Below, one piece after another: positions 43,949-53,878 of a stretch of DNA of 64,000 nt. Numbering within the stretch: the first letter of the stretch is position 1; each line of letters opens with the position of its first letter. The notes beneath the pieces are model-generated. The model worked only from the letters and a program-made list of their open reading frames with translations. It had not been told where the DNA came from and searched no databases. Source of the stretch: Ponticaulis profundi (lineage in GTDB: Bacteria; Pseudomonadota; Alphaproteobacteria; Caulobacterales; Hyphomonadaceae); the NCBI RefSeq assembly GCF_042659465.1, contig NZ_JBHSSW010000012.1, forward strand, positions 124,001 to 188,000, in the 5' to 3' direction. A program made the translations under genes and the position numbers.

Positions 43949-45052
43949 TCAGGCCCGCTGGATGATGACATCCGAAACCGGCCGCCTCAAAGACATTGGC
44001 AGGGTGGGCGCTCTGCCAAATCGCACCACAAGATCGGGACGCCTGGCCCCTGCGCCGAGCCAGCTTGCAAATTGGGTGCGGACGGTGGGCACTTCGATCG
44101 CCTGGTTGAGGTGTGCGGTACGGATGCCCAGCAATGTTGCCTGCAGGGCAAAGCGCTGAAAACTTTGACCCACACGCGCCCAGTGTTCGGGGGTCTGCTC
44201 GTCGCCAATAAAAATCGCGATACCGGACGAGGATCGAACGTGGTCGCGGTATTTATCATTTTCCGATTGCTTGGTGAAAAAGGCTTTGAACATCCGCTCT
44301 CCGATCCAGCTTGGAAGGACCGGGTTGCCAGAGCTCGCGGTGAACAGGCCGTCTCCTGTTTTCAGCGCTTGATCGGGGCTGAAGCGCAACCAGCTCAGCA
44401 GCTCTGATATAAACGCAGGGTCATCCATTTGCGCGCTGTTTCCGGCGATGACGGCTTCGAGAATGGTCTCCAGATCGGCGCGGTCCTCGAATACCAGCAT
44501 GGAGACGCCATCCTGTCTTGCGGCATCTTTCAGGCGCTGAAGGTCCTCAGCGGAGATTGGCGCGCCATCGTAAACGGAACGCGTTGACTGGCGCAGCGGA
44601 ATGGCTGGATAGAGCGGCGATGTCTTTATGCCATTAGGATCGAGCGAGATTTCGAGGCCTGGTTCATGCGAGTCGATGAATCGGAGCCTTGGCTCGAAAC
44701 CGTGTTGTGTGGCGGCGACTTTCAGATTTTCGGCGGCGCATCCAAGGCTGACAAAGAGGTGGTGATCATCCGGATCGACCACGGCCGTCCGCCGAGAAAA
44801 ATCAGGCAGGATCTGCACGCGCTGTTCGTCGAGATAAAACCGCCAAGGCTGGGTGTTGTGGCCATTGGCGGCCAGAATTGCCATGCCCACAAGATCGGAA
44901 AGTGCCGGATTGGTAGAGAGAAGCGTCCTTTGCTGCGCGACTGTTTCTTCATAGCGTCCAAGCTTGGGCCAGAGCCCATAGCCGGTTGCACCAGCCGCAC
45001 CGACGGCCAGTCCAGAAATCAGCATTGTTCGGCGTGAAAGCACGTTGTTCAC
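43949..45052 (-). CDS. TAT-exported Acg-type nitroreductase-like protein
   Basis: A 367-residue protein with a twin-arginine signal (SRRTMLISGLAVGAAG). It matches the Acg family of nitroreductase-fold proteins (GHNTQPWRF near residue 64-72; a C-terminal segment with GIRTAHLNQAIEVP). Mycobacterial Acg proteins lack reductase activity but bind FMN. The role here is unknown. The start is a GTG; a second GTG three codons later is possible. Confidence 0.8.
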   Translation of the reverse strand: MNNVLSRRTMLISGLAVGAAGATGYGLWPKLGRYEETVAQQRTLLSTNPALSDLVGMAILAANGHNTQPWRFYLDEQRVQILPDFSRRTAVVDPDDHHLFVSLGCAAENLKVAATQHGFEPRLRFIDSHEPGLEISLDPNGIKTSPLYPAIPLRQSTRSVYDGAPISAEDLQRLKDAARQDGVSMLVFEDRADLETILEAVIAGNSAQMDDPAFISELLSWLRFSPDQALKTGDGLFTASSGNPVLPSWIGERMFKAFFTKQSENDKYRDHVRSSSGIAIFIGDEQTPEHWARVGQSFQRFALQATLLGIRTAHLNQAIEVPTVRTQFASWLGAGARRPDLVVRFGRAPTLPMSLRRPVSDVIIQRA

Positions 45053-45149
45053 CCCCGATAATAGGCCGCGTGCGCGGTTATGCTCCTATTTTTGCGGAGT
45101 ACCGGGCTTTCATGCAATCGGGCAAAATGTATCAGGCTGAGTAGATGAG

Positions 45150-46205
45150 CTACATCCCGCGCAGTTTTTCGATCAGTTCGGCCATATCTTCAGGCGGGGG
45201 CTGTTCGAAATAAAGATCCTCGCCCGTAACCGGGTGATCAAACCCCAGAATATAGGCGTGTAGCGCCTGGCGTTTGAAGGCGCGGGCCGCTGTGGTTGCT
45301 TCGCGGAAGGCCTCGCCATCGCCAAAGGCTTTCAGGCCCTTGAACTTGCCATAGACAGGGTCGCCGACAACCGGGGCGCCAATATGGGCCATGTGTACGC
45401 GGATCTGGTGGGTGCGCCCCGTTTCCAAACGGCACTCGACGAGGGCTGCGGCGGGCAGAGCGGATTTCTCATCCAGCATGCCAAAGGTTTCGACGGTTTT
45501 GTAATTGGTAATGGCGTGCTTGCCGCGCTCCACATAGCCATCGCCATCGGGTTCGTGCCAGTCGGCGGAAGCGGTCCGTTTGCTTTCGCGGACCACAGCC
45601 ATTTTCTTGCGATCACCGGAGTCGCGATCAATGCGCGTCTCAATACGGCCAAGCAGCGGGCGCGGTGCCCCGCGTGTGATGGCGAGATAGCGCCGGTCCA
45701 TGTCATGCGCCTGAAAGCGCGCCACGAGCCCGGTATGGGCAAGCTCTGACTTGGCGACCACCATGACGCCGGAAGTGTCCTTGTCGAGCCGATGCACAAT
45801 GCCGGGGCGCGCCACGCCGCCAATGCCGGACAGGCTATCACCGCAATGATGCAGAAGGGCGTTGACGAGGGTCCCATCCCATGCGCCGGGCGCCGGATGG
45901 ACAACCATGCCGGCGGGCTTTGCAATCACGATGAGATGCTCATCCTCGAACAGGACGTCCAGCGGAATATCCTGCGCCTTGGGCGTTGCAGGCTCCGGGT
46001 CCGGCAGCACGAGCGTATAGGTCTCGCCTTCGCTGATCTTGTATTTCGGATCAATCTTGCCGTCATGGCTTGCCGAGACCTGACCGTCCTCAATGAGGCT
46101 TTTCATGCGCGAGCGGGACAGTTCTGAAACCTGCTCGGACAGCCAGCGATCAAGTCGCGTGCCAGCGGCGTCGGCGTCTACCGTATATGTGTGGGTTGTG
46201 GACAT
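45150..46205 (-). CDS. rluD: 23S rRNA pseudouridine synthase RluD
   Basis: A 351-residue pseudouridine synthase. The N-terminal S4 RNA-binding domain (GTRLDRWLSEQVSELSRSRM) precedes the catalytic domain with the Asp of HRLDKDTSGVMV. LETGRTHQIRVHM and GDPVYG are RluA/RluD family motifs. The S4 domain and length favour RluD, which modifies helix 69 of 23S rRNA, over RluA or RluC. Confidence 0.92.
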   Translation of the reverse strand: MSTTHTYTVDADAAGTRLDRWLSEQVSELSRSRMKSLIEDGQVSASHDGKIDPKYKISEGETYTLVLPDPEPATPKAQDIPLDVLFEDEHLIVIAKPAGMVVHPAPGAWDGTLVNALLHHCGDSLSGIGGVARPGIVHRLDKDTSGVMVVAKSELAHTGLVARFQAHDMDRRYLAITRGAPRPLLGRIETRIDRDSGDRKKMAVVRESKRTASADWHEPDGDGYVERGKHAITNYKTVETFGMLDEKSALPAAALVECRLETGRTHQIRVHMAHIGAPVVGDPVYGKFKGLKAFGDGEAFREATTAARAFKRQALHAYILGFDHPVTGEDLYFEQPPPEDMAELIEKLRGM

Positions 46206-46275
46206 GCGCCCACATGTATGGAGAAAAAGCCAAAATGGAAATGGTCTTCTTCTGCCAATACAGATCGCAGACGGA

Positions 46276-46893
46276 TTATCCGCGCAGAGATGCGATCAGA
46301 CCATGGGCCGCACGACGTGCTGTGACTTCCGGTAGCGGGGAGCGCATGATGACCAGACGGTGCCAGATTGGTCCGAACAACAGCTCGCAGCAGATATCAA
46401 TGTCATAGTCACGGCGGATTTCACCACGCGTGGACGCTTCAGCAAGCACCGCTTTCAGCGGCTTGCGGAAGTGAATGTTGAAATAGTTGCGGAACTCGGC
46501 GCCGGCCTGGGCATCGTCCGAGGCAGCCAGGAGCGCACAACGCAGCAGGTATGCTCCTTCGCTTGTGCGAGCGACCTCGATCAGCGGGTCGACAAAGCGC
46601 GCAAGTTTTACATCCAGAGGGCCGGCAATCATGGGCGCCGGGTCTTCAACCACTTCGAACGCGGCTTCGACGACCAGCGCAGCCGGTGTTGACCACCATT
46701 GCTCGATGTCCTGTTCGGTTGCCTGACAACGCAGCAGAACCTCTTCGAGGCTGAAATTCTTCCAGCCCTGCTCGACCAGTTCCTGACGGGCAGCAGCCAT
46801 GACACGGTTGCGGGAGGCTTCCCCACGGATAATTTCGTTACGCACACTGCGCGGTTTGAATTCGACGATCGGTTCGTAAGTTGTATCTAGCAT
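46276..46893 (-). CDS. TetR/AcrR family transcriptional regulator
   Basis: A 205-residue regulator. The N-terminal helix-turn-helix, about residues 28-70 (SRNRVMAAARQELVEQGW and FSLEEVLLRC), is followed by a helical C-terminal domain for ligand binding and dimerisation. The HTH is somewhat divergent: a Trp pair (QWWSTP) stands where the recognition helix normally ends. The target genes are unknown. The nearest neighbours are rluD and phoD. Confidence 0.85.
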   Translation of the reverse strand: MLDTTYEPIVEFKPRSVRNEIIRGEASRNRVMAAARQELVEQGWKNFSLEEVLLRCQATEQDIEQWWSTPAALVVEAAFEVVEDPAPMIAGPLDVKLARFVDPLIEVARTSEGAYLLRCALLAASDDAQAGAEFRNYFNIHFRKPLKAVLAEASTRGEIRRDYDIDICCELLFGPIWHRLVIMRSPLPEVTARRAAHGLIASLRG

Positions 46894-47273
46894 ATCTCTT
46901 GCCCCTTAGACCGCACATGCCGTCCGAGAGTTCTTCTATTGTTTTCGTGTATTACGGCCTCAACACACGACTCCGTCGCTCGGTTCCCGGTTTGTGGACG
47001 AAATGTCATATATCCGAAGGGCCGTTTCGGCCTTTGGGGGCATGATTCGAAAATATAACTTCAAGTATATCAGGTATCTGCATCGATCTGTTGCGCAATT
47101 ACCATACCGCTGAAGATTGGGTTAACTGCTTCAGTTTTTTGTAAAATAATTTGCGGCGGCAGGGCTGGCCCGGCTGGCGAACATCGTCAAAATAACTGAC
47201 GTGAGCGTCACAAACGTGTTGCATCTGTGCGTTAGGCAAGGCTCACTTCGGTTCGGATCGGGAGTTGGGCAAA
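46894..47273. other. 380-base intergenic region between TetR and phoD genes
   Basis: AT-rich, without a gene. TGACG-TGAG-CGTCA (47197-47210) is an inverted repeat about 65 bases before phoD; its CTGACGT/GTCACAA halves loosely resemble a Pho box, but the match is weak. A near-EcfG site for the TetR gene (GGAAC-N17-TGTT) departs from consensus by one base. Confidence 0.4.
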
Positions 47274-49025
47274 ATGGATATTTCAAGACGTCGCGCATTT
47301 GGTTTGTTTGCGGGTGCCGCAGGGGGCGTTGGCCTTGCGAGCTGTGCAACGACAGACGCAGCACTCGGAGCAGATGCAGGCATTGCGAGCCTCGCCAGCA
47401 CGGATGTGGCTGTCAGTTTCGATCATGGTGTTGCCAGCGGAGATGCCTTGCAGGATCGCGTGATCTTATGGTCCCGCGTCACGCCGGCGAGCCATGTAAC
47501 CGCGCCGATTCCGGTTCGCCTGATCGTTGCGACGGACAAGTCTGCGCTGGAAGCGTCTGAGCTTTCTGGCGACGCGGTCACCATCATTGATCTCGAAACC
47601 AGCCAGTCGCGTGACTACACGATCAAGGTCGATCTGGGTGAAGAGGCGCCGCTGACGCCGGACACAAGCTATTACTTCCAGTTCGGCGTTCAGACGCCGG
47701 ACGGCCTGGTCTCATCGCCAATCGGCCAGACGCGCACCTTGCCGAAAACGGGCGGCGACAAGCTGGTTATGGCTGTTGTCTCCTGTTCGAACTATCCGTT
47801 CGGATATTTCAACGCCTATCGCGCGATTGCTGAGCGGGATGATGTCGACGCGGTCATGCACCTTGGCGACTATATCTATGAGTATGGCATTGACGGGTAT
47901 GGCGGTGAGAACGCTGAACGTCTTGGTCGCCGTGTTGATCCGGTCACCGAGATTGTCTCTCTGGAAGACTATCGTCTGCGTCACGCGCTCTACAAGAAAG
48001 ACCCGGATCTGCAGGCCGCACACCAGAATGTGCCATGGTACTGCACCTGGGACGACCATGAGAGCACAAACAACTCCTACCGGACGGGCGCGGAAAACCA
48101 CAATCCGGACAATGGTGAAGGCGACTGGACCGCACGCAAGCAACGTGCTGTTCAGGCCTATCTCGAATGGATGCCGGTACGTGACCCTAAGCCGGGTCGC
48201 GCACAGGAAGCGATTTATCGCAGTGCGCAGTTTGGTGACCTTGCTTCCATGTTCATGCTGGAATCGCGCCTGCTTGGCCGTTCCGATGAGATTTCATGGA
48301 CGACCGAGCTGAGCGGTGTCGAGCCTGCCAACATCCCCGCCAAAGTGGCTGAGACCTCTCAGAAAGTCGCTGACCCGAGTCGCACCATGCTTGGCAAGGT
48401 TCAGGAAGACTGGCTCGCCAAGAAGCTCAAAGCGTCCGTTGAGGCGAATACAACCTGGCAGGTTCTGGTCAATCAGGTGATCATGGCCTCTGTCAGACTG
48501 CCTGATTTCTCCAAAACGCTGAAGCCAGAACAGCTTTCGGCCCTGCCAGCAGGCTATGCGCAGATGCTGATCCCATTTTCTGCCATGGGCCTGCCATTCA
48601 ACCTTGATGCCTGGGACGGCTTCCCGGCGGCGCGTGAGCGCCTCTTTGCGGCGTCTGAAGCGGCCGGTGCACGCCTCGTGACGATTACAGGCGACACGCA
48701 CACGGCCTGGGCGAACGAGATGCATGACGCTTCTGGCAAATCGACCGGTGTCGAGTTTGGCTGCACATCCATCACCTCGCCGGGCATGGGCAAATACCTG
48801 CCAATCGAAGGTCTGGGCGAGATGTTCGCAGAAGCAAACGAGGATGTGGTCTGGCATGACCCGTTCGGCAATGGTTTCACGCTGCTGACCCTGACAAAAG
48901 ACAAGGCGAAGGCGGACTTCTACAAAGTGTCGACCATCGAAGCAAAGGAATACACCACTGAATTGGTGGCGAGCTTCGAAGCCACACCTGAAGACAAGGG
49001 CGTGAGCAAACTCAAAGCCGTCTGA
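47274..49025 (+). CDS. phoD: Alkaline phosphatase PhoD (TAT-exported lipoprotein)
   Basis: A 583-residue PhoD-family calcium/iron phosphatase/phosphodiesterase. The TAT signal MDISRRRAFGLF is followed by GLASC (Cys24), so it is exported folded and lipidated. Active-site positions include VVSCSNYPFGY, HLGDYIYEYG, WDDHESTNN and VTITGDTHTAW. Cys in VVSCSN may bind iron. It releases phosphate from esters in the periplasm. The ATG at 47274 is preferred to a TTG three codons earlier. Confidence 0.93.
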   Translation: MDISRRRAFGLFAGAAGGVGLASCATTDAALGADAGIASLASTDVAVSFDHGVASGDALQDRVILWSRVTPASHVTAPIPVRLIVATDKSALEASELSGDAVTIIDLETSQSRDYTIKVDLGEEAPLTPDTSYYFQFGVQTPDGLVSSPIGQTRTLPKTGGDKLVMAVVSCSNYPFGYFNAYRAIAERDDVDAVMHLGDYIYEYGIDGYGGENAERLGRRVDPVTEIVSLEDYRLRHALYKKDPDLQAAHQNVPWYCTWDDHESTNNSYRTGAENHNPDNGEGDWTARKQRAVQAYLEWMPVRDPKPGRAQEAIYRSAQFGDLASMFMLESRLLGRSDEISWTTELSGVEPANIPAKVAETSQKVADPSRTMLGKVQEDWLAKKLKASVEANTTWQVLVNQVIMASVRLPDFSKTLKPEQLSALPAGYAQMLIPFSAMGLPFNLDAWDGFPAARERLFAASEAAGARLVTITGDTHTAWANEMHDASGKSTGVEFGCTSITSPGMGKYLPIEGLGEMFAEANEDVVWHDPFGNGFTLLTLTKDKAKADFYKVSTIEAKEYTTELVASFEATPEDKGVSKLKAV

Positions 49026-49062
49026 GTTTGCAAAACAGCTTCCAACGCGTATAGGCGGCGAG

Positions 49063-49725
49063 ATGACCTCGTCGCCTTTGCTTTATCAGCCCCCTGCCAC
49101 CGATCCGCTGCCGATCCTATATCAGGATGACTGGCTGATGATCGTGGACAAGCCCGCGGGTCTTTTATCCGTGCCGGGCAGGCTTGAGCAGCATAAAGAC
49201 AGTCTGGCGCTACGCCTGGACGTCGCATTTCCCGGAACGCGGACTGTTCATCGCCTCGATATGGATACTTCGGGACTGATGGTTTTTGCCCGGGATGAAG
49301 AAACGCACCGCAGTCTCTCCAGAGCGTTTGAGCGCAAGCAGGTGGACAAGAAGTACACGGCGCTTGTTCACGGTGTGATGGCCGAAGACTCCGGATGGGT
49401 CGAGCTGCCGCTCATCAAGGACTGGCCCAACCGCCCAAAACAGAAGGTCGATTTCGAGCTTGGGAAACCGTCCCGTACAGAATGGTCCGTGCTGTCTCGC
49501 GAGGATAACGTGACCCGGGTCGAGCTTATTCCCATCACCGGACGTACCCACCAGCTGCGTGTCCATATGGCGGAGATTGGCCACGGCATTCTTGGTGACT
49601 GCTGGTATGGCAGCGAAGCGAGCATGTCTGCGCGCGACCGGCTCTGTCTGCATGCGGGATATCTGGGGTTTCAGCACCCCGCCACCGGCGAACCCCTTCA
49701 GTATAAGTCCGAAGCTGACTTCTGA
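49063..49725 (+). CDS. rluA: Pseudouridine synthase RluA
   Basis: A 220-residue pseudouridine synthase without an S4 domain, as expected for RluA, which modifies tRNA position 32 and 23S rRNA 746. The catalytic motif is VHRLDMDTSGLMVFAR, and ITGRTHQLRVHM closes the fold. It follows phoD by 37 bases, and its stop abuts that of hisI. Confidence 0.92.
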   Translation: MTSSPLLYQPPATDPLPILYQDDWLMIVDKPAGLLSVPGRLEQHKDSLALRLDVAFPGTRTVHRLDMDTSGLMVFARDEETHRSLSRAFERKQVDKKYTALVHGVMAEDSGWVELPLIKDWPNRPKQKVDFELGKPSRTEWSVLSREDNVTRVELIPITGRTHQLRVHMAEIGHGILGDCWYGSEASMSARDRLCLHAGYLGFQHPATGEPLQYKSEADF

Positions 49726-49728
49726 GCC

Positions 49729-50112
49729 TTATTGAAAGGTCAGTTTATCCTGACCATCGACCCGCCGATAGAAACAGCCTTTTCGACCGGTGTGACAGGC
49801 GGCTCCCGTCTGGCGGACTTTCATCAGAATGGCATCCTGATCGCAATCGACATAAAGCTCGACAACTTCCTGAATATGGCCGGACGTGTCGCCCTTGCGC
49901 CAGAGCTCACCGCGCGAGCGGGACCAGTATGTGGCGCGGCCGGTTTCAATGGTTGCCTGCAGGGCCTCGGCATTCATCCAGGCCAGCATCAGAACGTCGC
50001 CCGTCTCAGCATCCTGAGCGATAGCGGCGATGAGACCGTTTGAATCGAAACGAGGACGAAACGCTGCGGTTTCGTCCTGTTCTTTTCCCTTTAACGGGGA
50101 TGCAAATGTCAT
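49729..50112 (-). CDS. hisI: Phosphoribosyl-AMP cyclohydrolase
   Basis: A 127-residue HisI, third step of histidine synthesis. Visible motifs are VLMLAWMN, YWSRSRGELWRKGDTSGH and the zinc/magnesium CDQDAILMKV with GAACHTGRKGCFYR. It is not fused to HisE, as usual in alphaproteobacteria. It follows folE by 18 bases. Confidence 0.94.
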   Translation of the reverse strand: MTFASPLKGKEQDETAAFRPRFDSNGLIAAIAQDAETGDVLMLAWMNAEALQATIETGRATYWSRSRGELWRKGDTSGHIQEVVELYVDCDQDAILMKVRQTGAACHTGRKGCFYRRVDGQDKLTFQ

Positions 50113-50130
50113 GGGCGAAAGGCCCCTGTC

Positions 50131-50751
50131 TTATTTACCGGCAAGGCGGAAGAAGCGGTTACGCTTGTCTTCGTCTGTCCGGAAAACGCCTGTGAACTGT
50201 GTCGTGATCGTCGAGACGTTCGGGTGGTGAACGCCGCGGGTCGTCATGCACTGGTGCTTGGCGTCGATCAGAACCGCGCAACCTGCTGGCGCAAGGCTTT
50301 CCGTGATGGCGTCACAGATCTGAGCGGTCATGGTTTCCTGAGTTTGCAGGCGTTTCGAGAAGATCTCGACCACGCGTGCGAGCTTGGAAATGCCAACGAC
50401 TTTCTCGGTTGGCTGATAAGCGACATAAGCTTTGCCAAGGAACGGCGCCATGTGGTGCTCACAATGGCTTTCGACTTCGATCTCACGCAACATGACGAGG
50501 TCATCATAGCCCTGAACGTCGTCAAATGTGCGCGACAGGTATTTGACCGGGTCTTCTTCATAGCCCTGGAACCATTCCTTATAGGCATTCACGACGCGCT
50601 TTGGCGTGTCGATCAGGCCTTCGCGGCGTGGGTCGTCGCCAGCCCAGGCAAGCAGTGTGCGAACGGCTTCTTCAGCCTCTTCGCGGGTTGGGCGTTTAAC
50701 AGGTTCTGTGCGCTCGAAAGAGCCAGGCGTTGTAATAGAATCCATTGCCAT
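50131..50751 (-). CDS. folE: GTP cyclohydrolase I
   Basis: A 206-residue FolE, the first enzyme of folate synthesis. The zinc site is SHCEHHMAPF and the C-terminal GCAVLIDAKHQCMTTRGVHH is intact. The start is MAMDSITT at 50751 (AGGA 9 bases upstream); MDSITT two codons later is also possible. It sits 18 bases before hisI. Confidence 0.94.
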   Translation of the reverse strand: MAMDSITTPGSFERTEPVKRPTREEAEEAVRTLLAWAGDDPRREGLIDTPKRVVNAYKEWFQGYEEDPVKYLSRTFDDVQGYDDLVMLREIEVESHCEHHMAPFLGKAYVAYQPTEKVVGISKLARVVEIFSKRLQTQETMTAQICDAITESLAPAGCAVLIDAKHQCMTTRGVHHPNVSTITTQFTGVFRTDEDKRNRFFRLAGK

Positions 50752-51033
50752 GGAGAAAAATCCTATGTCTGAGGGACGAGGGTCGAGCCGAGGCAATCAT
50801 GCCCGGACTTAACGCCCGCCCGAGTGAAACCCTCAGGGCTGTGTTGGTCGCTATATAGGGAATAAACCTTCCCTTTGCCAAGCTGTCTACGCTATCGTGG
50901 GGGAAACGGATTTCACGCTCATGTGAATTTTCGGGATTATTTCACCGAAATTTTTCCAGTGCGCATATTTCATGAAAGCAGGAACTGAACGTTTTCAGGT
51001 GCGTAATTGGTTTATGTTTGATCGGGGCATTGC

Positions 51034-52434
51034 GTGAAAAGTTTTCTTCTCAATACGCTGGACGATATCCGGACCAGCTATTGGTTCATTCCGGCGATCA
51101 TGGCGGTCGGTGCGATCGTCCTGAGTTTCTGTGCAATCCAGTTTGATGCGTCACTGGACGGGCAGGGGCCTGACTGGATGAGCTGGCTGTTCGACAACCA
51201 GCCGGAAGGCGCGCGTGAAGTGTTGTCGACACTCGCAGGCTCCATGGTGACGGTCGCTGGTGTGGTCTTCTCCATTACGCTGGTCACGGTTTCCAATGCG
51301 GCGTTTCAGTTTGGTCCGCGCCTTCTGACCACTTTCATGCGCGACCGCGCCAATCAGGTGACGCTCGGGACGTTCATTGCAACCTTCCTCTACTGTCTCA
51401 TGGTCTTGCGGGCCGTGCAGTCGGTTCCTGCGTCGGCCAGCGATGAATCTGCCTCCAGCTTTGTGCCGCATGTCGCTCTGCTCGGCGCCCTGGCCCTTGC
51501 GATCTGTTCGATCGCTGTTCTCATCTATTTCATCCACCATGTGCCGCGCTCTATCCATGTCAGCCGGATCGTCGCCCAGATCGGTGAAGAGCTGTGCCAG
51601 CGGCTGGATGATCGTTTTCCGATAGCGCTTGGAGAGGCGGCGCACGAACGCCCGGATGACAAGGCGTGTGAGACGTTTCGAAAAACGGTGCTGACGGCGT
51701 CGAAGTCGCAGCCTGTCGTGACAAGCCAGACCGGCTATATCCGTGTGATTGACGCAGACAGCCTGATCGAGACGGCCAAAGAACAGAAGCTCCAGATCGT
51801 GCTACTTCGCCATCCGGGTGACTTTGTTGCCAAGGGCGATGAGCTGATGCGCGTGCTTGGCAGTCATGATGAGGTTGGCGAAGACGTGCTCGACGATCTG
51901 TCTGACACGATATCTGTTGGTGCGATGCGGACCCAGCTTCAGGACATTGAGTTTCTCTCCCAGGAGCTTGCAGAGATTGCGATGCGGGCGCTGTCGCCGG
52001 GCATTAATGATCCGGTGACGGCTATCACGGCGATGAACTGGCTGGGGGCTGGTATTGGCCTGCTCGGCCAGCGTGAACCTTTGAGCCCCTTGCGGATGGA
52101 TGATGAGGGCAAGCCAAGGGTCTTTTCGCCGACGGTTGGGCTGCCCGAACTTTTACGTGCAAGCCTTGGCTCGATTGTCCCCTTTGCCGCGCGGAATGTG
52201 GTTGCAGGGCGCAGCTATATCCGTGTGCTGGACGAAATACGCGGTCGCCTTGATGAACGCTTCGTTCCCTATCTGGAAAAGCAGCGTCAGGAGTTTTTCG
52301 AGATCGCTGAAGCAGAACTCTCCCGTCAGGAGCTGGACTCCCTGAAAACGCTCGCGCGTATCACCGAAGAGAGCAAAGAGGGCGGCGAGGCAGGCTGGCG
52401 AAAACGTCTTCGCCAGACTGTTTTGAGGAAGTAA
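51034..52434 (+). CDS. DUF2254 membrane protein
   Basis: A 466-residue protein. Four membrane helices (about residues 16-36, 69-90, 106-128 and 147-168) are followed by a long soluble part. GVVFSITLVTVSNAAFQFGPRLL and SPGINDPVTAITAMNWLG are characteristic of DUF2254. The start is a GTG. The function is unknown. No operon partner is seen. Confidence 0.87.
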   Translation: MKSFLLNTLDDIRTSYWFIPAIMAVGAIVLSFCAIQFDASLDGQGPDWMSWLFDNQPEGAREVLSTLAGSMVTVAGVVFSITLVTVSNAAFQFGPRLLTTFMRDRANQVTLGTFIATFLYCLMVLRAVQSVPASASDESASSFVPHVALLGALALAICSIAVLIYFIHHVPRSIHVSRIVAQIGEELCQRLDDRFPIALGEAAHERPDDKACETFRKTVLTASKSQPVVTSQTGYIRVIDADSLIETAKEQKLQIVLLRHPGDFVAKGDELMRVLGSHDEVGEDVLDDLSDTISVGAMRTQLQDIEFLSQELAEIAMRALSPGINDPVTAITAMNWLGAGIGLLGQREPLSPLRMDDEGKPRVFSPTVGLPELLRASLGSIVPFAARNVVAGRSYIRVLDEIRGRLDERFVPYLEKQRQEFFEIAEAELSRQELDSLKTLARITEESKEGGEAGWRKRLRQTVLRK

Positions 52435-52600
52435 CATGAACTTTACGGAAAGCCGCTTTTTGCACCGCAGTAAAACGGCTTCTTTGCAGATCAGCACGTT
52501 TTATGAGCTGTCTTAAAAATTAGATTTACTACTAAATTTGGATGTACTTTTTCCAAAAGATTAACTAGTTCTAGCCCCGCGCATAACGAGGGGGATTGCC

Positions 52601-53401
52601 ATGATTATGCAGAAACTAGCGTCCACATTACTTATCTCTACTTTATTTGCTGCTGCGTCCTGCCAGGGCCAGGAAGCGCCAGAGCCAACCCCAGCCGAAA
52701 CCGCTTCCGGTGTCGAAGTGCCAGTCAAGGAAGAGACGGAAATGTCTTCCGATGAGGTCTCCCTCTGCAAGGATGATTCTCTGCCTATCGAGGGCACTGA
52801 GCTCTGCGCAAGCGCGGCCTTGCTCCATATGGACCTTGCTGCAGATCATGAGCCTATGGCGCTCGCTGATCCTTCCTGTGAGTGGGTTCCGCAAGCGTCC
52901 CCAATGGTCGATCAGTATCTGGTTTACATGGCGCAGAAGTGCGAAGGCGTGACGGGCAAACTGGAAATCGCGATCGGCAATCACCGATCTGATGTTCTGC
53001 TCGTGAAATCTGCTTTGTCGGCCTCTTCTGTAGGCGATGGCACGGACGGATCTGCTGATCCTTATCCGGTCGGATATATCTATACGACGATTGACGGCCT
53101 CTCAGCTGAAGAGAGCATTCTGAAGCGTGCGGAGCTTGACGCTGTGGCGTCTGAAGAAAGCTTTGAAGGCTGTGAACTCCATACGGATGGCGATGGACTT
53201 TATGTTGTCCGTCTGTCGGAAGAGGGAATGGATAACCTCGACCCGGATATGCCTCCGGCGGTTTGCGGACCGCTTGGTATGCATGATGGTGGCTGGAACT
53301 TCTGGAAGATCCTGTCGGACGATTTTCTGATGTTCGTCGAGACGTCCGGCGATCTCTGGCATGATGTCGATTACACTACGATGAAGATGGTTTCGCAGTA
53401 A
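52601..53401 (+). CDS. Lipoprotein of unknown function
   Basis: A 266-residue protein with a signal ending in AASC (Cys21) and an acidic Pro/Glu linker. The mature part holds several Cys (VSLCKDD, ELCASA, PSCEWV, QKCEGV, EGCELH, PAVCGP), likely disulfides. The family was not recognised. It ends in a terminator. Confidence 0.7.
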   Translation: MIMQKLASTLLISTLFAAASCQGQEAPEPTPAETASGVEVPVKEETEMSSDEVSLCKDDSLPIEGTELCASAALLHMDLAADHEPMALADPSCEWVPQASPMVDQYLVYMAQKCEGVTGKLEIAIGNHRSDVLLVKSALSASSVGDGTDGSADPYPVGYIYTTIDGLSAEESILKRAELDAVASEESFEGCELHTDGDGLYVVRLSEEGMDNLDPDMPPAVCGPLGMHDGGWNFWKILSDDFLMFVETSGDLWHDVDYTTMKMVSQ

Positions 53402-53423
53402 AAACTGCACTTGGTTTCGAATG

Positions 53424-53451
53424 AAAGGCGGCAGTTATGCCGCCTTTTTTT
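53424..53451. terminator. Bidirectional Rho-independent terminator
   Basis: AAAGGCGGCA and TGCCGCCTTT with loop GTTA, then a run of T. It serves the lipoprotein gene at 52601 and, less strongly, the convergent gene at 53459. Confidence 0.88.
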
Positions 53452-53458
53452 GTGAAAT

Positions 53459-53878
53459 CTACCAGACGTTCGTGACCTGGCAGGGATGGTTGCCGGGATA
53501 GTTGCCGTAAACATCTGTCAGGTAGAATGTCTTTGCGCCCGTTTCAGTGACTTCGAGCACGGTCTCCCGGTTGTAAGCATTCTGATCGTAAAATCGTAGA
53601 AAACGGTTTTCACCGCTGACGGGCATTTGCTGACCATTTGGTGAGACGAATGCGCCATTCCAATATGTGGTCGAACTGCCATCGCCAACCACGCTGCGAA
53701 TGTCGCCATTGGGGGCGTAGATCGGGCCTGCGCCACCGATACGTTCATACTGCAATTGCAGCGTGACGGGCTGCCCCATGATCTGACACTGGGCCACAAA
53801 GCCACCGGTTTGTTGGGCTATGGCAGGTGCTGCCATGGTTGCGACGAGCGTGAAGAAGACTGCGGTAATGAGCTGCAT
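53459..53878 (-). CDS. Small secreted protein of unknown function
   Basis: A 139-residue protein with a signal peptide cleaved near AIAQQTG. The mature part is beta-rich with a Cys pair (FVAQCQI and NHPCQVT). GGGGA precedes the ATG; the longer in-frame upstream start is rejected because it would place the signal internally. The family was not recognised. Confidence 0.65.
   Translation of the reverse strand: MQLITAVFFTLVATMAAPAIAQQTGGFVAQCQIMGQPVTLQLQYERIGGAGPIYAPNGDIRSVVGDGSSTTYWNGAFVSPNGQQMPVSGENRFLRFYDQNAYNRETVLEVTETGAKTFYLTDVYGNYPGNHPCQVTNVW

Noticed and set aside
46894..46990. EcfG-like site for the TetR gene
   Set aside because: GGAAC-N17-TGTT differs from the consensus at the -10 element, so it was not listed as a promoter.
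51034..52434. Mechanosensitive channel as an identity for the DUF2254 protein
   Set aside because: The membrane segments are channel-like only in a general way; the conserved SPGINDPVTA segment is specific to DUF2254.
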